A DNA stretch of 6,940 nt, taken from Belnapia sp. GTDB lineage: Bacteria > Pseudomonadota > Alphaproteobacteria > Acetobacterales > Acetobacteraceae. The translations under genes and the position numbers were made by a program. The notes below the pieces were generated by a model that searched no databases, was not told where the DNA came from, and worked only from the letters and a program-made list of their open reading frames with translations. Each line of letters starts with the position of its first letter. Positions within the stretch are counted from its first letter, which is position 1. Shown piece after piece: positions 1-6,431 of this stretch. The stretch is from NCBI GenBank assembly GCA_028291445.1, contig JAQGIA010000102.1:1-6940 (forward strand). The letters run 5' to 3'.

Positions 1-739
1 GTGGCCACCTCCGGCAGGGCCTTGGCGCGGGTGGCGGCGAGGGTCGCGATGGGCCGCAGGGCCCCGGCGCGGATGTTGCCGAGCGAGGAGGAGAGCTGGT
101 CGCCGCCGAATTGGATGCGGCCGGCCAACATGTCCTGCACCAGCGGGGCGGCGCCGCGGAAGGGGATATGGTCCATCGGATGCCGCCGTCGCGCTTCAGC
201 ACCTCGCCGACCAGGTTGATGGTGCTCCCGGGGCCGGTGGAGCCGTAGAACACGTCGCTGCGGGGCTTGGCCCAGGCGATGAATTCCTTGAGGTCCCTGG
301 CCGGGACCGCGGGGTTCACCAGCAGCATCATCGGGACATTGGCGCCCATCGAGATGGGGGCGAAGTCGCGCTCGATGGAATGCGGCGCGCGGCCGGCGAA
401 TTCGAGCGCGGCGGTGGTGGTGCAGAAGGTCAGGTTATGGAACAGCAGGGTATGGCCGTCGGTGGATTTGGCGACGACATCGGCGCCGATGGAGCCGCCG
501 CCGCCGCCGCGGTTCTCGACCACCACGGATTGGCCCAGGGTTTCGGTCAGCCGCTGGGCATAGAGCCGGGCCAGCAGATCCGTGGTGCCGCCGGCAGGGA
601 ACGGCACGATGATGCGGACGGGCCGGCTGGGCCAGGCCTCCTGGGCATGGAGGCCCCGGATACCGGCGCCGATGGCGAGGGTAGCGGCGGTAGCGGCGGT
701 AGCGGCGGTAGCGGCAAGCTGACGTCTGGTGATGCGCAT
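1..739 (-). pseudogene. Bug/TctC-family tricarboxylate transporter substrate-binding protein, frameshifted and cut by window edge
   Basis: The family comprises periplasmic solute-binding proteins, about 320 residues long, that feed organic acids to tripartite tricarboxylate (TctAB) permeases or act as orphan binders. The start at 739 gives a signal peptide with a Tat-like TRRQL at residues 4-8, an Ala/Thr-rich core and HAQ near 31-33. The mature part shows WPSRPVRIIVPFPAGGTTD (36-54), typical of the family, then VVVENRGGGGGSIGAD (72-87) and FYGSTGPGSTINL (164-176). The frame runs cleanly to about residue 187 (position 179). It then becomes nonsense, while the frame read from position 176 continues the protein as MDHIPFRGAAPLVQDML and later GALRPIATLAATRAKALPEV to the left edge. 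One base therefore appears lost at 176-179. No stop follows in the shifted frame within the window. Either this is a young pseudogene or a sequence error. No TctA or TctB gene is visible. Family assignment is secure; loss of function is not proven. Confidence 0.85.
681..716. repeat. 9-bp tandem repeat, four copies, within a signal-peptide coding region
   Basis: The unit gtagcggcg is repeated at 681, 690 and 699, and a fourth copy at 708 differs only in its last base. On the minus strand it encodes an Ala-Ala-Thr repeat in the hydrophobic core of the Bug/TctC signal peptide (about residues 9-20). The period is a multiple of three, so gain or loss of copies would change the length of the signal peptide but not the reading frame. 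Confidence 0.9.
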
Positions 740-768
740 CCCGGCGGTTCCCTGACCTTGTTCGGATC

Positions 769-798
769 AGGATGCGGATGCGGCCCCACGCTCGTCAA
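769..798 (-). promoter_or_regulatory. Weak candidate sigma70-type promoter for the Bug/TctC gene
   Basis: On the minus strand TTGACG (798-793) matches five of six bases of a -35 box. It is followed after 18 bases by CATCCT (774-769), a poor -10 match. The element lies about 30 bases before the ATG at 739. It overlaps the end of the kinase relic. This is suggestive only. Confidence 0.2.
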
Positions 799-804
799 TC
801 GGCA

Positions 805-982
805 GCGCCCGGGCGGCAGGATGATGCTGGTAAGGGTGCCGCGGCGGCCAGGGGCGGGGACGATGTCGAGCTGGCCGCCAGACACTTCGAGGAGGGCCTT
901 GGTGAGCGCCCAGCCCTGCGCCGCTGGCTCGGCGGCGAAGGCCTTGCTTCGCCTGCCGGCCGGAGCGGTCCGCTCGCTGCAT
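805..982 (-). pseudogene. Relic of a sensor histidine kinase C-terminus (HATPase_c domain), frameshifted
   Basis: No intact gene fits between the mutase stop (1047) and the Bug gene start (739). The minus strand nevertheless encodes a recognisable end of a histidine kinase ATP-binding domain, split over two frames. From about 982 to 908 one frame reads QRADRS and then GLRRRASGAGLG, which resembles the F-box/G2-box region (QxDxS..R...GxGLGL). From 909 another frame reads ALTKALLEVSGGQLDIV followed by PAPGRRGTLTSIILPP (to about 805), the usual last helix, GG turn and GT...LP strand. The canonical GLGLALTK is broken at the frame switch, consistent with a small deletion that is not a multiple of three. 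The H-box, N-box and all upstream domains are absent. Only about 60 residues remain, so this cannot be a working kinase. It could be the remnant of a gene deleted when the mutase or Bug gene came to lie here. The domain call is by motif recognition only. Confidence 0.65.
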
Positions 983-1046
983 GGGAATGTTCCGCTGCCA
1001 CGGCATCGGCCCAAGCCCCCGTGGAACGCCGGATTGCCGCGCGGGA

Positions 1047-2462
1047 TCAGTGCCCCGCGTTGGCGCCGGAGAAGTCCGGGGCGGCCAGGCCGCTGGCGGT
1101 AAGCTGTTCCACCAGCTGGGCCTTCAGCCGCTCCAGCCCGGCCTCCGAGCTGGCCTCGCAGCGCGCCACCAGCACCGCCTGGGTATTGGAGGCGCGCAGC
1201 AGCCACCAGCCATCCTCGGTCAGCACCCGCACGCCATCCACCGCCTGCACCTTGGCCCCGGCCGTGGCGAGGCGGTCCTTCACCTCGGTGACGACGGCGA
1301 ATTTGCGGTCCTCGGCGCAGTCGAAGCGGAGTTCCGGGGTATTGATCACCTGCGGCAGGGCGGCGCGGACCTCGGAGACGGTCTCGCTCATCCGCGCCAC
1401 GATGCCGAGCAGGCGGATGGCGGAATAGGGCGCGTCGTCGAAGCCGTACCACTTGTCGGCGAAGAAGATGTGGCCGGACATCTCGCCGGCCAGCGGGCTG
1501 CCGGTCTCGGCCATCTTGGACTTGATGAGCGAATGGCCGGTCTTCCACATCAGCGGGACCCCGCCCGCCTTGGCGATCTCGTCGAACAGCACCTGGCTGG
1601 CCTTGACGTCGGCGATGACGGTGGCGCCGGGGTGGGATTTCAGCACATCGCGGGCCAGGATCACCAGCAGCTGGTCGCCGAACAGGATATGCCCCTCGTT
1701 GTCGACGATGCCGATGCGGTCGGCGTCGCCGTCGAAGGCGATGCCGACATCGGCGCCGGTGCGGGCGACCTCGGCGATGAGCTGCTCGAGGTTCTTCGCC
1801 ACCGTCGGGTCGGGGTGGTGGTTGGGGAAGGTGCCGTCCACGTCGCCGTTGATGACGGTGTGCTCGCCCGGCAGGCGGCCGGCCAGCACCTTGGTGATGT
1901 CGCAGCCCGAGCCATTGCCCGGGTCCCAGACCACCTTCAGCTTGCGCTCGCCGCCATCGTAATCGGCCAGCACGCGGGTGGCGTAATCCTCGGCGATGTC
2001 CACCTGGCGGTCGCTGCCCTCGGTCGAGACCGGGACCACGTCGCCCTCGGCCGCCATCCGGCCGATCTCCTGGATCTGCGCGCCGAAGAAGGGCTTCTTG
2101 CCCAGCATCATCTTGAAGCCGTTGTAGTCCGGCGGGTTGTGGCTGCCGGTCACCATCACGGCGCCATCGGCCTCCAGCTTGTAGCCGGCGTAATAGAGCA
2201 TCGGCGTCGCCACCAGCCCGACCCGCAGCACTTCGAGACCGCAGGCGCGCAGGCCGGCGACGAGCTGCGGCTCGAGGTCCGGCGAGGAGAGCCGGCCATC
2301 ATAGCCGACCGCGACCTTCTTGCCCTCCGCCCGGGCGATGATGCTGCCGAAGCAGCGACCGATGGCGAAGGCATCCTCCGGCTGGAGGGTCTCGCCGATG
2401 ATCCCGCGGATGTCGTACTCGCGGAGCACGGTGCCGTTGAACTGATGGTTGAAGACGGACAT
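1047..2462 (-). CDS. pgmG: Phosphoglucomutase/phosphomannomutase (alpha-D-phosphohexomutase family)
   Basis: This cytoplasmic enzyme interconverts glucose or mannose 6-phosphate and 1-phosphate through a phosphoserine intermediate, supplying sugars for UDP-glucose and GDP-mannose. The product is 471 residues, a normal length. All four family signatures are present. They are the REYDIRG start (14-20), the catalytic loop [15 protein letters not shown] (104-118, phosphoserine S107), the Mg-binding loop DGDADR (244-249) and the sugar-recognition loop GEMSGH (326-331). The phosphate-binding loop RASNTQ lies at 423-428, with the downstream R/E of ARCEA. The reading frame can be extended nine codons upstream to 2489. 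The ATG at 2462 is preferred because GGAGAAG (2474-2468) sits five bases before it and the protein then begins like its relatives. It lies downstream of galU on the same strand, 188 bases away. The symbol follows alphaproteobacterial usage; manB and algC are used for close relatives, and substrate preference cannot be read from sequence. Confidence 0.96.
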   Translation of the reverse strand: MSVFNHQFNGTVLREYDIRGIIGETLQPEDAFAIGRCFGSIIARAEGKKVAVGYDGRLSSPDLEPQLVAGLRACGLEVLRVGLVATPMLYYAGYKLEADGAVMVTGSHNPPDYNGFKMMLGKKPFFGAQIQEIGRMAAEGDVVPVSTEGSDRQVDIAEDYATRVLADYDGGERKLKVVWDPGNGSGCDITKVLAGRLPGEHTVINGDVDGTFPNHHPDPTVAKNLEQLIAEVARTGADVGIAFDGDADRIGIVDNEGHILFGDQLLVILARDVLKSHPGATVIADVKASQVLFDEIAKAGGVPLMWKTGHSLIKSKMAETGSPLAGEMSGHIFFADKWYGFDDAPYSAIRLLGIVARMSETVSEVRAALPQVINTPELRFDCAEDRKFAVVTEVKDRLATAGAKVQAVDGVRVLTEDGWWLLRASNTQAVLVARCEASSEAGLERLKAQLVEQLTASGLAAPDFSGANAGH

Positions 2463-2467
2463 GCAGG

Positions 2468-2474
2468 CTTCTCC
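2468..2474 (-). promoter_or_regulatory. Ribosome binding site deciding the mutase start
   Basis: GGAGAAG on the minus strand lies five bases before the ATG at 2462. No comparable site precedes the longer in-frame start at 2489. Confidence 0.8.
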
Positions 2475-2535
2475 GGATGGGCGGCGCAACGTAACCCGAA
2501 TTGGGCGACCAGAATTGGGGCGCAGTATGGCATCA

Positions 2536-2558
2536 ACGCCCGGCGGTACGCCGGGCGT
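2536..2558. repeat. Perfect 10-bp inverted repeat in the galU-mutase intergenic region
   Basis: acgcccggcg (2536-2545) and cgccgggcgt (2549-2558) are exact reverse complements around a 3-base loop, predicting a very stable hairpin on either strand. It lies about 75 bases before the mutase ATG and over 90 bases after the galU stop. No T-run follows in either direction, so it is not a standard intrinsic terminator. It might be a Rho-assisted terminator, a processing or stabilising stem, or a protein-binding site. Confidence 0.75.
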
Positions 2559-2579
2559 CAGGTCACATTACCTCGGGAT

Positions 2580-2611
2580 GGGACGGCACCCGGGACGGGG
2601 CTTTGGGACGG
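2580..2611. repeat. Three direct GGGACGG heptamers
   Basis: gggacgg occurs at 2580-2586, 2592-2598 and 2605-2611, at steps of 12 and 13 bases, in the galU-mutase spacer. The regular spacing is suggestive, but such G-rich heptamers can recur by chance in DNA of this composition. Confidence 0.4.
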
Positions 2612-2620
2612 TGCCTTGGA

Positions 2621-2639
2621 ACCGGGCCGCGGGCCCGGT
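2621..2639 (-). terminator. GC-rich hairpin just after galU, possible terminator
   Basis: accgggcc (2621-2628) pairs with ggcccggt (2632-2639) around a 3-base loop. Two more G-C pairs follow beyond a mismatch. It begins 11 bases past the galU stop, where a terminator would sit, but no U-tract follows on the minus strand. If it stops transcription it probably does so inefficiently or with Rho. It could instead protect the galU message 3' end. Confidence 0.4.
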
Positions 2640-2650
2640 CCCGCGCCGCT

Positions 2651-3526
2651 TCAGGCGTAGCGCCTGATGATGTCGCGCATGGCCGGCGCCATGTCCGGCC
2701 GGGCCAGGGCGAAGGCGACCTGGGCTTCGAGATAGCCGGCCTTGTCGCCGCAGTCGAAGCGCTTGCCCTCATACAGCACGCCGTGGAAGGGCTGGTGGCC
2801 GATGAGCTTGGCCATGCCGTCGGTCAGCTGGATCTCGTTGCCGGCGCCGCGTTCCATCTTGGCCAGATGCCCGATCACCTCGGGCATCAGCACGTAGCGG
2901 CCGATGACGGTGAGGTTGGAGGGCGCCTGCTCGATCGGCGGCTTCTCCACCAGGCCCTTGACCTCGACCAGGTTGCCCATCGTCACGCCCGGGTCGATGA
3001 CGCCGTAGCGGTTGACGATCTCGCGCGGCACTTCCTCGATGGCGACGACATTGCCGCCGGTCTCGGCATAGGCCTCCGCCAGCTGCTTCGTGCAGGAAAC
3101 CTCGCATTGCATCAGGTCGTCCGGCAGCAGGATGGCGAAGGGCTCGTCGGCGATGAAGGCCCGGGCGCACCAGATGGCATGGCCGAGGCCCAGCGGTACC
3201 TGCTGGCGGGTGGTGACGATGGCGCCCGGCGGCAATGCCTGGGCATGGAGCATGTCCAGCTCCCGCTGCTTGCCGCGCTCGATCAGGGTGCGCTCAAGCT
3301 CGAAGGCGACGTCGAACTGGTCGACCAGCATCACCTTGCCGCGGCCGGTGACGAAGCAGAATTCCTCGATGCCCGCGGCGCGGGCTTCCTCCACCGCGTA
3401 TTGGATCAGCGGCTTGTCCACCACCGGCAGCATTTCCTTCGCCATGTTCTTGGTAGCGGGCAGGAAGCGGGTGCCGAGACCGGCGACCGGGAATACGGCC
3501 TTCTTCAGCGGCTTCTTGGCGGACAC
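2651..3526 (-). CDS. galU: UTP--glucose-1-phosphate uridylyltransferase
   Basis: GalU makes UDP-glucose from UTP and glucose-1-phosphate in the cytoplasm, for exopolysaccharide, LPS, cellulose or glycolipid synthesis. The product is 291 residues, the normal bacterial GalU length. Family features in order are the nucleotide-binding loop GLGTRFLPATK (16-26), EMLPVVDKP (31-39) with its conserved lysine, RQQ...GLGHA (107-117), LLPDD (134-138), VEKP (193-196), GRYVLMP (209-215), EIQLTD (231-236) and FDCGDK (257-262). The frame stays open upstream to 3697, including an ATG at 3601. The GTG at 3526 is chosen because AGGAGAA (3537-3531) lies four bases before it and the conserved core begins a few residues later. 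The N-terminal extension would be low-complexity and unlike GalU. The mutase downstream makes its substrate, so the two form a UDP-glucose supply unit, co-transcribed if the hairpins between them are read through. Confidence 0.97.
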   Translation of the reverse strand: MSAKKPLKKAVFPVAGLGTRFLPATKNMAKEMLPVVDKPLIQYAVEEARAAGIEEFCFVTGRGKVMLVDQFDVAFELERTLIERGKQRELDMLHAQALPPGAIVTTRQQVPLGLGHAIWCARAFIADEPFAILLPDDLMQCEVSCTKQLAEAYAETGGNVVAIEEVPREIVNRYGVIDPGVTMGNLVEVKGLVEKPPIEQAPSNLTVIGRYVLMPEVIGHLAKMERGAGNEIQLTDGMAKLIGHQPFHGVLYEGKRFDCGDKAGYLEAQVAFALARPDMAPAMRDIIRRYA

Positions 3527-3530
3527 GGGA

Positions 3531-3537
3531 TTCTCCT
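3531..3537 (-). promoter_or_regulatory. Ribosome binding site deciding the galU GTG start
   Basis: AGGAGAA on the minus strand, four bases before the GTG at 3526, is the best Shine-Dalgarno match near the gene. It supports a GTG start over the upstream ATG at 3601. Confidence 0.8.
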
Positions 3538-3711
3538 GGCGGGCTGATGCGATGGTCCTGGCCGGGCGCTTGGCCGCTGGCACGGCACTGCTGGAAGCCA
3601 TGCCATGCGGCCCCGGCCCGGGCAAGCAAATGAGGAAACAACCGGGTGTCCCGCGACGGTCCGATACAACCGTTCTGAACCGGATCGGTGCCCACACCAG
3701 CCACTGCGCCG

Positions 3712-3723
3712 TGTCCCGGGACA
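3712..3723. repeat. Perfect 12-bp palindrome, possible operator
   Basis: tgtcccgggaca is its own reverse complement. It lies about 185 bases before the galU start and the same distance before the acyltransferase start, 39 bases centre-to-centre from a second 12-bp palindrome. Confidence 0.4.
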
Positions 3724-3750
3724 GCGACCGACCCGATCAGATACGGATCG

Positions 3751-3762
3751 CGGATCGATCCG
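3751..3762. repeat. Perfect 12-bp palindrome, possible operator
   Basis: cggatcgatccg is its own reverse complement. The heptamer cggatcg is also tandemly duplicated (3744-3750 and 3751-3757). It sits beside the AT-rich candidate promoter core of the divergent region. Confidence 0.4.
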
Positions 3763-3898
3763 GCGCAGCACACGCCCGGGAGTGTCTTCTTTGCCATAAC
3801 ACTGTATGGATTTTGACCTGACCGTCTTCCTGCGGGACAGATCATGCATTTGGCATCTGCCGGGTCCGATCGACTGGCGCAACCTTGAACGGACCCCC

Positions 3899-4990
3899 AT
3901 GGCGCAGCAACAGCGGTCTTTCCATACGCTCGACGGCATCCGGGGAGTCGCGGCGCTGCTGGTGGCCTGCTTCCACCTGGAAATCTTCCTGGCGCCGGTG
4001 GGCGGCTCGGGCGCGCTCTTCCCCGAGGGCTATCTGGCGGTCGACCTTTTCTTCGTGCTCAGCGGCTTCGTGCTTGAGCATGCCTATGCCGACCGGCTGC
4101 GCGCCGGGCTGCGGGCGCGGGCCTTCATGACGGCGCGGATCATCCGGCTCTATCCGCTGTATCTGCTCGGCGTGGCGATCGGCCTGGCCAGCGCCATCGT
4201 CGCCTATCGGCTGGGCGGCGGCAGCGTCGACGGGCAAGGGCTGGTGCTGACGACGCTGGCCGCGCTGCTGCTGCTGCCCTCGCCGACGGCGGGGCAGAAC
4301 GCGGCGATCTTCATCCTGAATGCGCCGGGCTGGTCGCTGTTCTTCGAGCTGCTGGTCAACCTGGCCTTCGTCCTGGCCTGGCGCCGGCTGTCGACGCGGC
4401 TGCTGCTGGCCATTGTCGTGGTATCCGGCATTGCCCTGGCGATGGCGACTTTCCAGGCCGGGCATATCCATCTGGGCCCGACCTGGCCGGACTTCCTGGG
4501 CGGCGTCCCTCGGGTGGCCTATTCCTTCTTCATCGGCGTGCTGATCCGCCGGCTGTATCAGGCCGAAGCCGCACCGGCTTCCGGCGCGAGGCAGGTCGTT
4601 GCCTGGGGGCTGGCCGGGCTGCTGCCACTCATTCTGCTGCTGCCCCCCTCCCCGGCACTGCGGCCCTGGTTCGACCTGGCCTGCGTGCTGGTCGCTTTCC
4701 CGATCCTCATCGCCCTTGGCGCCCGGTACGAGCCGGGCGCAGCCGGCGTCGCGATCTTCCGCTTCCTCGGGCTGGTGTCCTACCCGGTCTACGCCATCCA
4801 TTTTCCGCTGATGGAATTACTGCGCCGCGGGCTCAGTCTGTTGCGGATCGATATCCAGCAATTCGCGGTGCCGCTGGAGCTGGGCTGCATCGCCGCGCTG
4901 GTCGCCGCGGGCTGGCTGCTGTTCAGGATGTATGACCTGCCGGCCCGGGCGGCGGCGGCGCAGTCCATGCGGCGGCGCCAGCCGGCCTGA
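3899..4990 (+). CDS. Acyltransferase family 3 (OafA/YrhL-like) integral membrane protein
   Basis: Members of this family move acetyl or other acyl groups across the inner membrane onto polysaccharides, LPS O-antigen, peptidoglycan or small molecules. The 363-residue product starts with LDGIRGVAALLVACFH, containing the family's R-x10-H motif (R15, H26; the His is thought catalytic). Next come VDLFFVLSGFVLEH (48-61), RIIRLYPLY (80-88), GWSLFFELLVNL (144-155) and SYPVYAIHFPL (294-304) near the last helices. Roughly ten hydrophobic segments are spread along the chain, with a basic C-terminus. No SGNH domain is fused. The frame is open from an ATG at 3806, but the extra 31 residues are hydrophilic and unlike the family, so 3899 is preferred even though its ribosome binding site is weak. 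It is divergent from galU, so it may decorate a glycan made from UDP-glucose. The acceptor cannot be deduced. It converges with the J-domain gene, with 12 bases between stop codons. Confidence 0.92.
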   Translation: MAQQQRSFHTLDGIRGVAALLVACFHLEIFLAPVGGSGALFPEGYLAVDLFFVLSGFVLEHAYADRLRAGLRARAFMTARIIRLYPLYLLGVAIGLASAIVAYRLGGGSVDGQGLVLTTLAALLLLPSPTAGQNAAIFILNAPGWSLFFELLVNLAFVLAWRRLSTRLLLAIVVVSGIALAMATFQAGHIHLGPTWPDFLGGVPRVAYSFFIGVLIRRLYQAEAAPASGARQVVAWGLAGLLPLILLLPPSPALRPWFDLACVLVAFPILIALGARYEPGAAGVAIFRFLGLVSYPVYAIHFPLMELLRRGLSLLRIDIQQFAVPLELGCIAALVAAGWLLFRMYDLPARAAAAQSMRRRQPA

Positions 4991-5002
4991 CGCGGCACGG
5001 GT

Positions 5003-5689
5003 TCAGTCCAGCAGCAGGTCGCGCGCCTGGTTGATGCGGGCGGCCAGCCAGTCGCTGCCGCCATGGTCCGGATGGGCGCTGCGCATCAGCCGGCGATGCG
5101 CGGCACGGACCTCGTCCGGCGCGGCGCCATCCTCCAGGCCGAGCACCGCCAGCGCCTCGCTGTGGGTCATCGGGCCATCGGCCGGGGCACCGAAGGGCGT
5201 CGCCACGCGCCAATCGGGTTGAGTGCGGTCCAACCAGACTTCCAGCAGCGGCACGCTGTCCGGATCGCCGGCGCGGCATTCGGCGAGCAGCGCCAGCAGC
5301 GCCTCCAGCGGCAGTTCGGCCAATTCGCGCCCGGCCTCCGGCCCGCGCAGCACCCGGCCGGACATCCGGCCGCTGGCGTGGTCCAGCCGCATGGCGAGCG
5401 TCGCGGTCTCGACCAGGCTGGCATCGTCCGGCGCCGCGCGGCCGGCGAAACGCCGGGCGGCGCGCCAGCCCTGGAACTTGCGCCAGAGGACCGGGCCGAA
5501 AAAGGCCAGCGTCCAGATGGATTGCATCCCGCGGCCGCTGAGCAGCAGCAGCGCCAGCAACCCGGCGCCGAACACCGCGAGCAGCCAGAAGCCGGCCTGG
5601 CGGATGGCTGCCGGCGTGGCGGTGGCGAAGACCCGCAGCAGCCAAAGGCCGAACAGCAGCCCACCCACGCCGAGCGCCAGCCAGACCAT
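5003..5689 (-). CDS. Membrane-anchored J-domain (DnaJ-like) protein
   Basis: J-domain proteins stimulate the ATPase of Hsp70/DnaK and direct it to particular clients or sites. This 228-residue protein has two hydrophobic N-terminal segments (about 2-22 and 33-51), a third weaker one around 57-69, a soluble middle region rich in Leu/Glu (about 86-160), and a C-terminal J-domain (174-228). The J-domain carries the diagnostic HPD at 206-208 in RLMRSAHPDHGGS, followed by AARINQARDLLL. The C-terminal J-domain behind membrane helices and the HPDHGGS sequence resemble the alphaproteobacterial and mitochondrial TIM14-like group. There is no G/F region or zinc finger, so it is not DnaJ itself. It is the second gene of an operon, with its ATG six bases after the stop of the vWA-like gene, so translational coupling is likely; GGGAAGG inside the upstream gene can serve as ribosome binding site. 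The client is unknown. Confidence 0.9.
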   Translation of the reverse strand: MVWLALGVGGLLFGLWLLRVFATATPAAIRQAGFWLLAVFGAGLLALLLLSGRGMQSIWTLAFFGPVLWRKFQGWRAARRFAGRAAPDDASLVETATLAMRLDHASGRMSGRVLRGPEAGRELAELPLEALLALLAECRAGDPDSVPLLEVWLDRTQPDWRVATPFGAPADGPMTHSEALAVLGLEDGAAPDEVRAAHRRLMRSAHPDHGGSDWLAARINQARDLLLD

Positions 5690-5695
5690 GGCGGC

Positions 5696-6400
5696 TCAGC
5701 CTTCCCGCGGCGCGGGCAGTTGCCCGGCGATGCGGCGCGCGGCGGCACCCGGCAGCCGGACCAGCGCGGCACGGCCGCCGGCGGCATAGGCGGCGACGGC
5801 ACGCAGCAATTCCCGGAGGCCGGCGGCGCTGGCCGCGTCGAACGGCGCATAGGCCCCGCCGGAGACCTTGGCGAGCTGGCGGAACGCCTCGCCGGCGCGC
5901 GGATTGCCGCCTTCATGGAAGGCGAAGACCGGGGTGCCATGCAGGCCGAGCTGGCCGGCCGCATGGCAGAGCGGGTCGAGCGGCTCCTCCACCGCATCGC
6001 CGACCAGGATCAGCGCATGGATGCGGTCGCGCCGCGTCTCGGCCAGGGCGTGGTCCAGCACCCGCTGGATCTGGGTCTGGCCGCCGAGGCACTGCACGCC
6101 GGTCATCCGCCGGGTCAGCTCCGCCGCATCGGTCAGGAAGGGTGTCGCGGAGAATTCCTGGAAGCCGCGGAAATAGGCCAGCTGCACCGCCAGGCCGCCG
6201 AGGTCGCGGGTCGCCAGGAACATCTCGCCCTGGAGTTGGCAGGCGCGGTCCCAGCTCGGTTGGCGCGAGGCGGTGGCGTCGATCGCGAAGACCAGCCGGC
6301 CGCAGCGGCCGCTGGCCGGGCGGACCTGCGGCAGGCGGTCGACCCGCGCCAGGAATTCGGCGACGGCGGATGAACCCGGCTTGGCGGGCAGGTTGCTCAT
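5696..6400 (-). CDS. vWA-like domain protein, conserved partner of a J-domain gene
   Basis: Cytoplasmic protein of 234 residues with a von Willebrand factor A-like fold over most of its length. The first beta strand and metal site are LVFAIDATASR (36-46), giving a DxTxS form of the MIDAS motif (D41, T43, S45). CLGGQTQIQRVL (104-115) supplies the likely MIDAS threonine (T109). ALILVGDAVEE (129-139) forms the next strand with D135. GTPVFAFHEG (155-164) and LAKVSGGAYAPFDA (176-189) follow the usual vWA order. There is no signal peptide or membrane segment. The frame runs upstream to 6496, but those 32 codons read through a non-coding 13-bp tandem repeat, so ATG 6400 is chosen; its ribosome binding site is poor. 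As I recall the family, this gene is commonly followed by the J-domain gene in alphaproteobacteria, suggesting a shared protein-assembly or quality-control task. The function has not, to my knowledge, been demonstrated. Confidence 0.88.
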   Translation of the reverse strand: MSNLPAKPGSSAVAEFLARVDRLPQVRPASGRCGRLVFAIDATASRQPSWDRACQLQGEMFLATRDLGGLAVQLAYFRGFQEFSATPFLTDAAELTRRMTGVQCLGGQTQIQRVLDHALAETRRDRIHALILVGDAVEEPLDPLCHAAGQLGLHGTPVFAFHEGGNPRAGEAFRQLAKVSGGAYAPFDAASAAGLRELLRAVAAYAAGGRAALVRLPGAAARRIAGQLPAPREG

Positions 6401-6431
6401 ACCGGCGAAGATGGGCTGCGGGCGGGTCGTT

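Larger units (their letters stand above)
3527..3898. promoter_or_regulatory. Divergent intergenic region between galU and the acyltransferase
   Basis: This 372-base stretch contains no convincing gene. It must hold the promoters of galU (minus) and of the acyltransferase (plus). The segment 3784-3818 is clearly more AT-rich than its surroundings and is the most likely promoter core, but I could not identify a convincing -35/-10 pair on either strand. It also holds two perfect 12-bp palindromes, listed separately, and four GATC sites within 3735-3760. Confidence 0.5.

Noticed and set aside
494..511. GCC/CCG trinucleotide run
   Set aside because: It simply encodes the glycine run of the ENRGGGGGSIGAD segment, a glycine-rich loop normal for Bug-family proteins.
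547..1548. Long minus-strand open frame (333 codons) overlapping the mutase and Bug genes
   Set aside because: It runs out of frame through conserved coding sequence of both neighbours and is Arg/Gly/Pro-rich as expected of a shadow frame. Only its middle part (about 805-910) carries a real signal, the kinase relic.
981..2660. Plus-strand open frame of 559 codons
   Set aside because: It is antisense to the mutase, whose catalytic motifs are all intact, and its composition (many His, Asp, Val, Gly repeats) is typical of an antisense shadow in GC-rich DNA.
2501..3547. Plus-strand open frame of 348 codons
   Set aside because: Antisense to galU, which is complete with all motifs; no family resemblance in the antisense product.
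3842..4801. Minus-strand open frame of 319 codons
   Set aside because: Antisense to the acyltransferase; the product is a hydrophilic Gln/Arg/His-rich string with no recognisable motif.
3899..4990. Possibility that the acyltransferase is a phage or O-antigen island gene
   Set aside because: Its GC content and codon use look like its neighbours, and no integrase, tRNA or insertion sequence is visible nearby.
5063..6373. Plus-strand open frame of 436 codons
   Set aside because: Antisense to both the J-domain and vWA-like genes, which have intact conserved motifs and operon-like spacing.
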